From assembly GCA_002292895.1 (NCBI GenBank), contig DBCE01000071.1:220-12674 (forward strand): a stretch of 12,455 bases of DNA, in the 5' to 3' direction. The notes below the pieces were generated by a model. That model was not told where the DNA came from. It did not search any database and worked only from the letters and a program-made list of their open reading frames with translations. This DNA comes from Phycisphaerales bacterium UBA966. Lineage in GTDB: Bacteria; Planctomycetota; Phycisphaerae; Phycisphaerales; SM1A02. The position numbers and the translations under genes were made by a program. Below, piece by piece: positions 5,551 to 12,455 of the stretch. Positions within the stretch are counted from its first letter, which is position 1. Each line of letters opens with the position of its first letter.

Positions 5551-7272
5551 ATGCAACACTCAGGGGAAGCAATTCACCGACGGTTCATCGCTGCAACGAT
5601 CGTGATGTTCGCCGCCCTGCTCACTCCGGCAGCCCGTGCCCAGGCGCCCGGCGACGCGGTTGCGGTCCCGGCATGGCGACAGGCAACGCGGCTTGCCGTG
5701 ATCACCGTGCGCGGCGAGATCGACGCTGTGACGCGGAGCAGCGTCGAGCGGCGCATCGCTGAAGCATCGGCCAATGGGTTCGATGCTGCCGTTCTGGAGA
5801 TTGATACGCCCGGTGGCGACATGTACGCCACGCTGGAGCTGTGCCTCTTTCTGAAGGATCGCGCGCCACTTCCGGTCTGGGCGTGGGTACATCCAAAGGC
5901 ATACAGCGCGGGCGCGATCATTGCGCTGGCCTGTCGCGGCATCATCGTTTCACCGGGCGCTGCTTTCGGCGACGCTGCCCCAATTGCGGTGCTTCCCGGT
6001 ATGGGACTACAGCCATTGCCAACCGCCGAACGCGCCAAGATGGAAGCCCCTGTACTGGCCGAAGTGGTCGATAGCGCACGCCGGCGCGGCTACGACGAGA
6101 ATCTGGTGCGCGCGTTCGTGAGTGCCCCCGATGAGGTGTGGCTCTTGGAGCGAGTGAATCCGGATGCAAACGGCAACGCGCGCATCTTTGTTGGGCGCCC
6201 GGAATATCGCGAGGCCTTCGGGACCGATCCCCCCACCATGCGAAGCGCGGGCACACCACGGGACGCCATTGCCGCTGGTGCGGCGGCCATTCCGTTCGTT
6301 GATCTATCACTGCGTCGCCGCAACGATGACGGTCCGCGCACCGCTGAAGAGCGCGATGTCATGGTGGAAGACCAGCAGACGCGCCCGCCCGTGCGCGAAC
6401 GGCTCACTGCGGCAACGGCCCAAGAGTGGCGCGTGGTGGCACAGGTCGATGGCGCAGAGGAACTACTGGTGACCTACGCGCCGGAAGCGATCGCCTTTGG
6501 ACTTGCGGATCGCGAGATTGGAACGGACGCTGAGCTTTCCTCCTACTTCGGTGCAACATCGCTGCAACGACTGGATGAAAACGTCGGCGATGCACTGGTG
6601 CGATTCCTCACTAGTTGGCCCGTGCGACTGATCTTGGTGGTGGTGCTGCTGGGCGGATTCCTGATTGAGATTGCCGCTCCCGGGATCGGCTGGTTTGGAG
6701 CAGCCGCGGCCTTGGCATTGGCACTGCTGGTTGGCGCGCCTGCATTTGCGGGCATTACCAGTTGGTGGCCGTTACTGATCGTGGTCTTGGGTATCGCACT
6801 GGTATTGATCGAGATCTTCCTGATTCCTGGGGTGGGGATCGTGGGGTTCTTGGGCGGCGCGTGCATATTGGTGGGGCTGGTGGTGGGCTTCCTTGATGCG
6901 CCGCTTTCCACACCCGAAGGTCGCGACGACCTTGCTACGGCGATCGGCATCGTCGCCGGCGGCGGCATTCTGGCGATCGGTGCGGCGTGGGCGCTGTTAC
7001 GGGTTCTGCCACAGTCACGCCTCCTGCATGGAGCGATCCTTGCAACCACCACGGGAGGTCCAGGACCATCCACACCAGTGCCGGCATCGGGCGCGGTACC
7101 GGTCGGCGCGCAGGGAATCGCTGTTTCGCCACTGCGCCCCGTCGGAAAGGCTGATTTCAATGGCGTACTGATGGATGTGCAGGCCATCGGTCCGATCATC
7201 TCATCGGGTGCGCGGATCGTGGTGGTGCGCTCCACCCCGTACGCTCTTGATGTGGAACAAATCAACGAATGA
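5551..7272 (+). CDS. Long NfeD: ClpP-class membrane-bound serine protease with C-terminal NfeD domain
   Basis: A 573-residue protein of the long NfeD type. Residues 1-30 look like a Sec signal peptide (H-R-R, then a hydrophobic core, A-R-A before Gln31). A ClpP/SppA-like serine protease domain covers about 48-215: D-T-P-G-G (85-89) as the oxyanion loop, and nucleophile Ser119 in A-Y-S-A-G. Lys163 is the best candidate for the catalytic lysine, by analogy with the Ser-Lys dyad of archaeal PH1510. About four or five membrane helices lie between residues 368 and 500 (E-I-A-A-P-G-I-G and E-I-F-L-I-P-G-V-G repeats are typical). The C-terminal 60 residues are the NfeD OB-fold (G-A-Q-G-I-A-V-S-P-L-R-P-V-G-K). 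Family members cleave stomatin or flotillin partners, and FloA is encoded two genes on. The start at 5551 is chosen because the longer frame would begin upstream of the terminator. Its stop overlaps the next start (ATGA). Confidence 0.92.
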   Translation: MQHSGEAIHRRFIAATIVMFAALLTPAARAQAPGDAVAVPAWRQATRLAVITVRGEIDAVTRSSVERRIAEASANGFDAAVLEIDTPGGDMYATLELCLFLKDRAPLPVWAWVHPKAYSAGAIIALACRGIIVSPGAAFGDAAPIAVLPGMGLQPLPTAERAKMEAPVLAEVVDSARRRGYDENLVRAFVSAPDEVWLLERVNPDANGNARIFVGRPEYREAFGTDPPTMRSAGTPRDAIAAGAAAIPFVDLSLRRRNDDGPRTAEERDVMVEDQQTRPPVRERLTAATAQEWRVVAQVDGAEELLVTYAPEAIAFGLADREIGTDAELSSYFGATSLQRLDENVGDALVRFLTSWPVRLILVVVLLGGFLIEIAAPGIGWFGAAAALALALLVGAPAFAGITSWWPLLIVVLGIALVLIEIFLIPGVGIVGFLGGACILVGLVVGFLDAPLSTPEGRDDLATAIGIVAGGGILAIGAAWALLRVLPQSRLLHGAILATTTGGPGPSTPVPASGAVPVGAQGIAVSPLRPVGKADFNGVLMDVQAIGPIISSGARIVVVRSTPYALDVEQINE

Positions 7273-7814
7273 ACTTCTACGCGTCCATTGCTCTGCTGGC
7301 TGACACTGCCGCCGTCGGTGATTCCTCCGTGTGGATTGCTGCGGGGTTCGTACTGCTTGCAGTCGCGGTGGTGTTGGGAGTGCTTGAACTCTTTGTTCCC
7401 ACCGGAGGCGTGCTCGCGGTTGCCACTGCAAGTTGCTTGGTCGCTTCAATCATTGCGTTCTTCATGCACGGCATGTTGTGGGGGTTTGCAGCGCTCCTCG
7501 CCTATTCCGCAGGAGCGCCCTTTGCAGTGGTGTTCGGATTCAAACTATGGACGCGCACCCCGATCGCGCGCCGGATGGTGCTTGGAAACACTGACACCGA
7601 CTCAGAAGGTTTACAACCAGTGAAGGCCGCTGCAGGCCAAGTAGCCGTGGGAACCGAGGGCGTGGCACTGACGCCGCTTCGCCCCATCGGATTCGTTCGC
7701 TTTGGTGACCTGCGCATGGAAGCTGCTGCGGAAATGGGCATGATCGACGTTGGGGCCGTGGTGACGGTGGTTGAATCAACCGGGGACCGCGTGGTGGTAC
7801 GAGCGCGCGGCTAA
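7269..7814 (+). CDS. Short NfeD-family membrane protein
   Basis: A 181-residue protein lacking the protease domain. Three hydrophobic segments lie at about 20-42, 46-65 and 69-92; the first ends in the NfeD-typical L-E-L-F-V-P-T-G-G. A soluble OB-fold follows at about 122-180, with G-T-E-G-V-A-L-T-P-L-R-P-I-G-F and a closing V-V-V-R. The same G-x-x-G-x-A-x-(S/T)-P-L-R-P pattern is in the long NfeD just upstream, so both partners share the C-terminal domain. Short NfeD proteins are usually encoded beside flotillin-like genes and are thought to act as FloA partners in membrane microdomains. It overlaps the long nfeD by four bases and sits nine bases before floA, so it is almost certainly in the same operon and translationally coupled. 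Confidence 0.9.
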   Translation: MNFYASIALLADTAAVGDSSVWIAAGFVLLAVAVVLGVLELFVPTGGVLAVATASCLVASIIAFFMHGMLWGFAALLAYSAGAPFAVVFGFKLWTRTPIARRMVLGNTDTDSEGLQPVKAAAGQVAVGTEGVALTPLRPIGFVRFGDLRMEAAAEMGMIDVGAVVTVVESTGDRVVVRARG

Positions 7815-7823
7815 CATCCCGGC

Positions 7824-8888
7824 ATGTCTACGGAACACGCACTTCGCAACGGATTCACTTTGCTTGCACAGGCCCCAACCAGGTCGGGCAGTAACTTCGA
7901 CATCATCTTCTGGGTGGTGTTGGCCATCGTCGGGCTGATCGGTTTCGTGATGCTGATCGTCATCAGCCAATACATCCAGCTCGCGGTGCAGGCGTGGCTC
8001 TCCGGAGCGCCGGTCAGTCTGCTGAAACTGGTGATGATGCGCCTGCGCAAGGTGTCGCCCACCGAGATCGTCTTCAACCGAATCTCCGCAAAGAAGGCCG
8101 GTCTGGACATCGATTCGGATCAACTGGAGAGCCACTTCCTTGCCGGTGGAAACATTGAGCGTGTTGTGCGCGCGATGATCGCCGCAGACAAGGCCAAGAT
8201 CGACCTGCCGTGGGACCGCGCCACGGCCATTGACCTCGCCGGTCGCGACATTCTTGACGCTGTCAAGACCAGCGTTGACCCAAAGGTGATCGATTGCCCA
8301 AGTGTGCAGTCGGGTCGCCAGACGATTGATGCCGTGGCAAAGGATGGCATCCAGCTGAAGGCGCGCGCCCGCGTCACCGTGCGAACCAACATTGCACGCC
8401 TCGTCGGCGGTGCAACTGAAGAGACCATCATCGCTCGTGTCGGTGAAGGCATCATCTCCACCATCGGTAGTGCCGAGGATCACAAGAGCGTTCTGGAGAA
8501 CCCGGACAAGATTTCCAAGACCGTGCTTGCCAAGGGTCTTGACTCCGGCACCGCGTTCGAGATTCTCTCCATTGATATTGCTGATATTGATGTCGGCGAG
8601 AACATCGGCGCCAATCTGCAGACCGCGCAGGCCGAGGCTGATACCAAGCGATTCCAGGCACAAGCCGAGCAGCGTCGCGCGCTGGCCGTGGCGTTGGAAG
8701 CCGAACATCAAGCCGAAGCAGAGAAGAACCGCGCCTTGGTGGTGTTGGCCGAAGCAGAGATTCCCAAGGCCATCAGCGAAGCGCTGCGCAGCGGCAATCT
8801 GGGCTTGATGGACTACTACAAGATGCAGAACATCATGGCTGATACGAGCATGCGATCTTCGCTCGGTAAGCCGGAGCAGCAATCCTGA
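7824..8888 (+). CDS. floA: Flotillin-like protein FloA (SPFH/UPF0365)
   Basis: FloA is a membrane-anchored scaffold of bacterial lipid microdomains that influences fluidity and the assembly of membrane complexes. The 354-residue product has one hydrophobic segment at about 25-47, then a short amphipathic re-entrant-like stretch. An SPFH domain follows at about 75-255 with near-invariant FloA runs: D-I-L-D-A-V-K-T-S-V (132-141), A-V-A-K-D-G-I-Q-L-K-A (160-170), T-I-I-A-R-V-G-E-G-I-I-S-T-I-G (191-205) and I-L-S-I-D-I-A-D-I-D (237-246). An Ala/Glu-rich coiled-coil helix covers about 258-320 and typically drives oligomerisation. The end (G-L-M-D-Y-Y, then A-D-T-S-M-R) also matches the family. The N-terminus is about 20 residues longer than in Bacillus FloA. 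It follows the short nfeD by nine bases, the standard nfeD-floA arrangement. No Shine-Dalgarno is visible. Confidence 0.96.
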   Translation: MSTEHALRNGFTLLAQAPTRSGSNFDIIFWVVLAIVGLIGFVMLIVISQYIQLAVQAWLSGAPVSLLKLVMMRLRKVSPTEIVFNRISAKKAGLDIDSDQLESHFLAGGNIERVVRAMIAADKAKIDLPWDRATAIDLAGRDILDAVKTSVDPKVIDCPSVQSGRQTIDAVAKDGIQLKARARVTVRTNIARLVGGATEETIIARVGEGIISTIGSAEDHKSVLENPDKISKTVLAKGLDSGTAFEILSIDIADIDVGENIGANLQTAQAEADTKRFQAQAEQRRALAVALEAEHQAEAEKNRALVVLAEAEIPKAISEALRSGNLGLMDYYKMQNIMADTSMRSSLGKPEQQS

Positions 8889-8913
8889 CGCGCCGCGCAG
8901 GACTGCTCTGAGC

Positions 8914-9675
8914 ATGCCGATCCTCTACGTGGTGATGCCTGTCTTCAATGAGGGGTCGACCCTTGGAGAGATTGTGCGCCGCGTCCTTGAAGCACCCATG
9001 CCCACCGGCTGGAGCGTGCAACTGATCATGGTGGACGATGGCAGTCGCGCAGAAGCAGCACAGGCAACGGCGCAGTGCGCGGCGCGCGCGGGTGGTGCAG
9101 TGCAACTCATTGTTCATCCACACAACCGGGGCAAAGGTGCTGCGCTCATGACGGGATGTAGCGCAGTGCTCACTCGCGCCACCGACAGCGATGCCATGCT
9201 GGTGCAAGATGCCGACTTGGAATACGACCCCGCTGATTTCCGCGCGCTGCTTGCGGCGCTCAGTAATCCGTCCATTGGCGCCGTCTTTGGAAATCGCTGG
9301 GGAACTGGCACCGAGCGCAGCGGATACCGCCGCATGCACGCTCTTGCAAACCGCACACTCACTTGGTTCAGTAACCAAGCCACTGGCCTGGGCGTGCATG
9401 ACATGGAATGCTGCTACAAACTGCTCCGGATTCCCGTGTTGCGCACGGTCCTACCATGGCTTTCTGAAGAACGATTTGGCATTGAACCGCAGATTGCCGC
9501 CGCGCTTGCGCGTGCACAGTTCCAGGTTGCCGAAGTGCCCGTGCAATACTCACCGCGCACCTTTGCCGAAGGAAAGAAGATCCGCTGGACGGACGGCGTC
9601 CGCGCTCTATGGGTCATCGCGCGCGAACGCCTACGTACCCGCGCACCGCACGGCAAAGGCAACAACCACCAATGA
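8914..9675 (+). CDS. Family 2 glycosyltransferase, DPM1-like (polyprenyl-phosphate sugar transferase)
   Basis: A 253-residue GT-A fold glycosyltransferase of family 2. It starts with Y-V-V-M-P-V-F-N-E-G, followed by V-D-D-G-S (40-44), N-R-G-K-G-A-A-L (71-78), and the metal/nucleotide motif Q-D-A-D-L-E-Y-D-P (98-106, D99-x-D101). Next come F-G-N-R-W-G (125-130), H-D-M-E-C-C-Y-K-L (162-170), F-G-I-E-P-Q (188-193), and a basic end K-K-I-R-W-T-D-G (221-228). This set matches DPM1/DPG-synthase-like enzymes, which move a sugar from a nucleotide donor to polyprenyl (dolichyl or undecaprenyl) phosphate at the cytosolic face. There is no C-terminal membrane segment. The donor sugar cannot be read from the sequence. 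It begins 25 bases after floA and overlaps the next gene by an ATGA, so it is likely part of the floA operon. Confidence 0.9.
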   Translation: MPILYVVMPVFNEGSTLGEIVRRVLEAPMPTGWSVQLIMVDDGSRAEAAQATAQCAARAGGAVQLIVHPHNRGKGAALMTGCSAVLTRATDSDAMLVQDADLEYDPADFRALLAALSNPSIGAVFGNRWGTGTERSGYRRMHALANRTLTWFSNQATGLGVHDMECCYKLLRIPVLRTVLPWLSEERFGIEPQIAAALARAQFQVAEVPVQYSPRTFAEGKKIRWTDGVRALWVIARERLRTRAPHGKGNNHQ

Positions 9676-10685
9676 ACGAGCAGCCCACCGAACTGACTGG
9701 CTTCCGCGCCATGATGAGACGGTTCCTTGCGCCCAAGCGCGCGGCCATGCAGGCGGTGGGATTCCTCATTGGCCTAGCATTGGTGGCATGGGTAGTGAAA
9801 GGCGCCATCGATGTGGCTGCCGATCCAACCCGTGCCGGAATTCTTGAGAGCGTGCGTGCGGCATGGAACCAACGCCCGTGGCTGGTGATCGGCATTGCGC
9901 TGACCACCGCGGTGAGTTTGATCATCGACGGCGCACTGTTCTGGATGGTGTTGGCTCCGGTCCGGCGCCTTGGATTCATGGAGATTCAGTGGCTGACGTT
10001 CGTGACTGCCACGAGCAATTTCTTCCCGGTGCGCCTGGGTATTCCAGTGCGATACGCCTACGCGTTGCTTGCCAACCGCCTGACATTTATGCAGGCCACC
10101 GCTTGGTTCATTGCGGTGACGCTGGTGGTGTTGGTATCGCTGGGCGCAGTCATCGCCGCGACTGCCATCGTCCCTGTCCCTGGGTTTCGCTGGGCCGCGC
10201 TTGTACTTGTTGCGCTTGCTATCGGCGGATTCGTGCTGCAGCGGCTCGCCCACTTACCGATCATCACGCGCCGCTTCGGAGAGTGGACCCGCATGCTCAC
10301 CACACCGAGCACCTACTGGATCGGCACCATTCTGCGTGTCGTCGAAGTTCTCCTGTGGATTGTGCGCATGTGGTGTGCTGCAGAAATTCTTGAGCTGGGT
10401 CTCTCCTTCGCTACCGTCACTGTGCTTGGAGTAGCAGCCATTGCTGTCATGCTCAATCCATTTGGACGCATCGGATTCCGCGAGGCCACCACGGTCTTGG
10501 TCGCCAACTGGATGGCTGGCGGTGGCATTGATGTTTCACATGCCGATGGCGGATTCAAGCAACTTGCGCTGCTTGAAAGTCTTGGCGAAATGTTCACCAC
10601 CATTCCGCTCGGGCTCATCTCGTTGCCGTTGGTGATTTCGTGGTACCGGATGCGTCGACGCGAGCCCGCCGTCAATCCAAGTTGA
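9672..10685 (+). CDS. AglD/UPF0104-like multi-spanning membrane protein (LPG-synthase TM-region fold)
   Basis: A 337-residue integral membrane protein with about seven or eight hydrophobic segments (about 27-43, 70-95, 105-119, 143-167, 172-190, 215-245, 248-262, 305-325). The pattern F-F-P-V-R-L-G-I-P-V-R (about 117-127) and N-P-F-G-R-I-G-F-R-E-A (262-272) match the conserved polar loops of UPF0104/AglD, the fold shared with the flippase part of lysylphosphatidylglycerol synthase (MprF). There is no soluble aminoacyl-transferase domain, so MprF-type lysylation is unlikely. Such proteins often accompany DPM1-like glycosyltransferases, as here, and may move or use the lipid-linked sugar (inference). 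ATG 9672 is chosen because it overlaps the upstream stop as ATGA; an in-frame ATG at 9609 would lie deep inside the previous gene. The 3' end overlaps the convergent cysteine-cluster gene by 14 bases. Confidence 0.8.
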   Translation: MNEQPTELTGFRAMMRRFLAPKRAAMQAVGFLIGLALVAWVVKGAIDVAADPTRAGILESVRAAWNQRPWLVIGIALTTAVSLIIDGALFWMVLAPVRRLGFMEIQWLTFVTATSNFFPVRLGIPVRYAYALLANRLTFMQATAWFIAVTLVVLVSLGAVIAATAIVPVPGFRWAALVLVALAIGGFVLQRLAHLPIITRRFGEWTRMLTTPSTYWIGTILRVVEVLLWIVRMWCAAEILELGLSFATVTVLGVAAIAVMLNPFGRIGFREATTVLVANWMAGGGIDVSHADGGFKQLALLESLGEMFTTIPLGLISLPLVISWYRMRRREPAVNPS

Positions 10686-11949
10686 GTAGCGCCGCTGCAG
10701 CCACCCGGCGCAGTCCGTCATCGACGCGCAGGAACCGCATTCGCATTGCTTCTGCACGGCTACCCAGCCACGGCGCACGACCACACGCGCGATCGACCCG
10801 ACCGATCGCAGCGCGCAGGTCCTCAAGCGCTGGTTCGGCACGACGGCCCGCGGCAGCATGCGCGCGCGCTAGCCAACACGCGCACGCAACATTCAACGCC
10901 AATGCCTGAATTCCTGCAGGAACTGACCACCCGTAATAGCCGCTGCCCCACGCGCGACCGCCCAAGATGGTGGCGCGCATCCATCGCACCAACAGCTCCT
11001 CACACGCCGTCCACTCCGGCGAATCCGGAAGCGAACGCACTTCATCAATGGCAGCAAAGTCCGCCGAAGGCCAACGATCACCCATCGCTGGCATCACTCC
11101 GGAACCCTTCGCAAATGCGCGACTGCGCAGGTACTGACCAACAATCGCGCGGACTCGTCCCACCCGACGGAGTTCTCCGATCTTGGGATCCTCCAGACGG
11201 AAGAACGCCGCCTGCCGAAGTGTCGCTCGCTGCGCGCGCGTTGCAGGCTGCACCGGATGAAGCGGAAGCTCTTGCGGAAGCGCTTGCACCAGCGTCTGCA
11301 TCAGTTCCTGCAAACGCCCTCCACGCACTTTGGTAAATCGCGCACCAGAGAGTTGCTGACCAAGCCAAGCCAGTCCATCGATACGAACGAGCAACGGCAC
11401 CGCCTTGTTAGCTATCCATCCATCGAGCGCTTCTGCAACACACTGAAGCTCCTCCGGCGTCGCCTCAGTTGCATCATCAAGAAATGTTCGAACCGGTACT
11501 AACTCCGGAACCGCATCCGCCATACGGCGCACTTCTCGCATGTGCGTTGGTAACGGCGCGCCCTGATTTGCCAGGACGCTTGCACACGCAAAGCTGATGC
11601 CAACATGCGCAGCGCCTGCGTCCGGAGCAAAGTTGAATGGAAACAATTGGCATGCCAATGGCTTCGCTTCAAGGCCAAATTCTGCATGAATTCGGCACTT
11701 TCCGCCCTCCAAGAGAAACACACAGGCACCATCTGGGCGCTGCGCAAGAAATCGGCGCCCGCGAAATTCAACAGTGACATCGCCAAGCGTGCGCTCCCAA
11801 TCTTGCGAACGCAACTTTTCCAAGTCCGCATCACGCAGCTGCACAGTGAAATCACGGCAGCAGTTTCCACAACCATGGCAACTGTATCGCTGCGATGGCA
11901 ATGAAAGAATCTGTAACGGAATAGTGGCCGCGCGCTGCATGTCGGTCAC
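10672..11949 (-). CDS. YkgJ-type cysteine-cluster protein with long C-terminal extension
   Basis: A 425-residue predicted cytosolic protein. The N-terminal 105 residues carry the zinc/iron-chelating cluster typical of the YkgJ/UPF0153 family: C24-x2-C27-x2-C30-C31, then C76-x8-C85, and K-P-L-A-C-Q-L-F-P-F with Cys100. The family is named for the metal-binding cysteines; its biochemical role is not known. Most YkgJ proteins are 100-250 residues. Here about 320 more follow, mainly helical, Ala/Arg-rich and with several Trp, with no motif I recognise. Flagellin lysine methylase FliB has a related N-terminal cluster and similar length, but I see nothing specific to support it. The start is taken as GTG 11949, giving a GTGA overlap with the rdgB stop; ATG 11940 is the alternative. 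It is probably co-transcribed with rdgB. Its 3' end overlaps the UPF0104-like gene tail to tail. Confidence 0.85.
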   Translation of the reverse strand: MTDMQRAATIPLQILSLPSQRYSCHGCGNCCRDFTVQLRDADLEKLRSQDWERTLGDVTVEFRGRRFLAQRPDGACVFLLEGGKCRIHAEFGLEAKPLACQLFPFNFAPDAGAAHVGISFACASVLANQGAPLPTHMREVRRMADAVPELVPVRTFLDDATEATPEELQCVAEALDGWIANKAVPLLVRIDGLAWLGQQLSGARFTKVRGGRLQELMQTLVQALPQELPLHPVQPATRAQRATLRQAAFFRLEDPKIGELRRVGRVRAIVGQYLRSRAFAKGSGVMPAMGDRWPSADFAAIDEVRSLPDSPEWTACEELLVRWMRATILGGRAWGSGYYGWSVPAGIQALALNVACACWLARAHAAAGRRAEPALEDLRAAIGRVDRACGRAPWLGSRAEAMRMRFLRVDDGLRRVAAAALLNLD

Positions 11950-12455
11950 CAGGAAATCCGTTTGTGAAACAAGAGATATGCCAAGCGTCGCACCGCGCGT
12001 CCGCGATGACTCATGGCATTTTTCTCCTGGGGCGACAACTCCGCGCTGGTCATCGCACGCTCAGGAATCCACAGGTGTGGGTCGTATCCAAATCCGTGTG
12101 CTCCGCGCGGCTCATCAGCAATCACTCCCTCAAACTCGCCGCGCGTCTCAATCAACACCATGCCGTCCGGCGTGGCAATGCACATGGTGCACACAAAGCG
12201 CGCGCGACGCTGGTCTGGCGGAATGCCGCGCATCAAACCCACCAACTTCGCGTTGTTGCGCGCATCGCGGTCCGCGCGGGAACCTTCGGTGCCAGCCCAG
12301 TACGCACTGTGGACGCCGGGCGCTCCTTGGAGCGCGTCCACTTCCAGTCCGCTGTCATCGGCAAGCACCGCCTCGCCAAGCGCAGCGGCGTAATAACGAG
12401 CCTTGATTCGTGCATTTTCTTCGAACGTGGAACCCGGCTCATCCGGCTCTGCTGG
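11946..12455 (-). CDS. rdgB: RdgB/HAM1 XTP/dITP diphosphatase (partial; N-terminus beyond right edge)
   Basis: RdgB hydrolyses deaminated purine nucleotides (ITP, dITP, XTP) to monophosphate and pyrophosphate, keeping them out of DNA and RNA. The minus-strand frame is open to the window end: 169 residues remain, and about 30 N-terminal residues, including the substrate-binding T-G-N-x-x-K motif, should lie to the right. Visible motifs are T-F-E-E-N-A (10-15), L-A-D-D-S-G-L-E-V-D-A-L (31-42, with the catalytic Asp), G-A-P-G-V-H-S-A, G-F-G-Y-D-P, and the closing E-K-N-A-M-S-H-R-G-R-A. The in-frame ATG at 12368 lies inside the conserved LADDSG region and is not the true start. The last base of the stop region overlaps the GTG start of the cysteine-cluster gene. 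Like Maf at the other end of the window, this is a nucleotide-pool sanitiser. Confidence 0.95.
   Translation of the reverse strand, partial: PAEPDEPGSTFEENARIKARYYAAALGEAVLADDSGLEVDALQGAPGVHSAYWAGTEGSRADRDARNNAKLVGLMRGIPPDQRRARFVCTMCIATPDGMVLIETRGEFEGVIADEPRGAHGFGYDPHLWIPERAMTSAELSPQEKNAMSHRGRAVRRLAYLLFHKRISW

Noticed and set aside
9609..9671. In-frame upstream ATG for the UPF0104-like protein
   Set aside because: It lies 60 bases inside the glycosyltransferase gene and adds a basic, Pro-rich stretch; the ATGA overlap at 9672 matches the style of neighbouring gene pairs.

Overview
This is a GC-rich, gene-dense bacterial window that most resembles a planctomycete, probably of the Phycisphaerae type. 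That placement is inferred from four things. There are two tandem genes with type IV-pilin-like N-termini followed by large globular domains. There is a Pkn/PknB-like Ser/Thr kinase. There is a two-NfeD plus FloA cluster. Lipid A synthesis (LpxK) shows a Gram-negative envelope. Clear Shine-Dalgarno sequences are rare: only the first pilin-like gene and lpxK have convincing ones. Gene pairs often share 4-bp ATGA/GTGA stop-start overlaps.

Layout. (1) 1-985, minus: a maf-type nucleotide pyrophosphatase gene overlaps the 5' part of lpxK, which runs off the left edge. (2) 1010-1098: a short divergent intergenic region with a symmetric -10-like TATA box. (3) 1099-2472, plus: a tail-anchored Ser/Thr protein kinase. 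(4) 2509-2970, minus: a RidA/YjgF-family protein, convergent with the kinase. (5) 2971-3539: about 570 bp without a credible gene but rich in inverted repeats, just upstream of the pilin-like pair. (6) 3540-5464, plus: two paralogous prepilin-like proteins, closed by a strong intrinsic terminator at 5489-5525. (7) 5551-10685, plus: a tight five-gene set made of a long NfeD (ClpP-class membrane serine protease), a short NfeD, the flotillin-like FloA, a DPM1-like family 2 glycosyltransferase, and an AglD/UPF0104-like multi-spanning membrane protein. (8) 10672-12455, minus: the 3' part of rdgB (entering from the right edge), then a YkgJ-type cysteine-cluster protein that overlaps the end of the five-gene set tail to tail.

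How the parts may work together. NfeD and FloA are known partners in flotillin membrane microdomains. Here they appear to be co-transcribed with a polyprenyl-phosphate-type glycosyltransferase and a membrane protein of the LPG-synthase/AglD fold, which suggests a link between membrane organisation and lipid-linked sugar chemistry (inference). Maf and RdgB are both house-cleaning NTP pyrophosphatases, but they lie at opposite ends in separate transcription units. The most unexplained stretch is the inverted-repeat-rich region at about 3300-3485. It could be a structured 5' leader or a regulator-binding array for the pilin-like genes. I see no CRISPR array, insertion sequence, tRNA, rRNA or phage gene.
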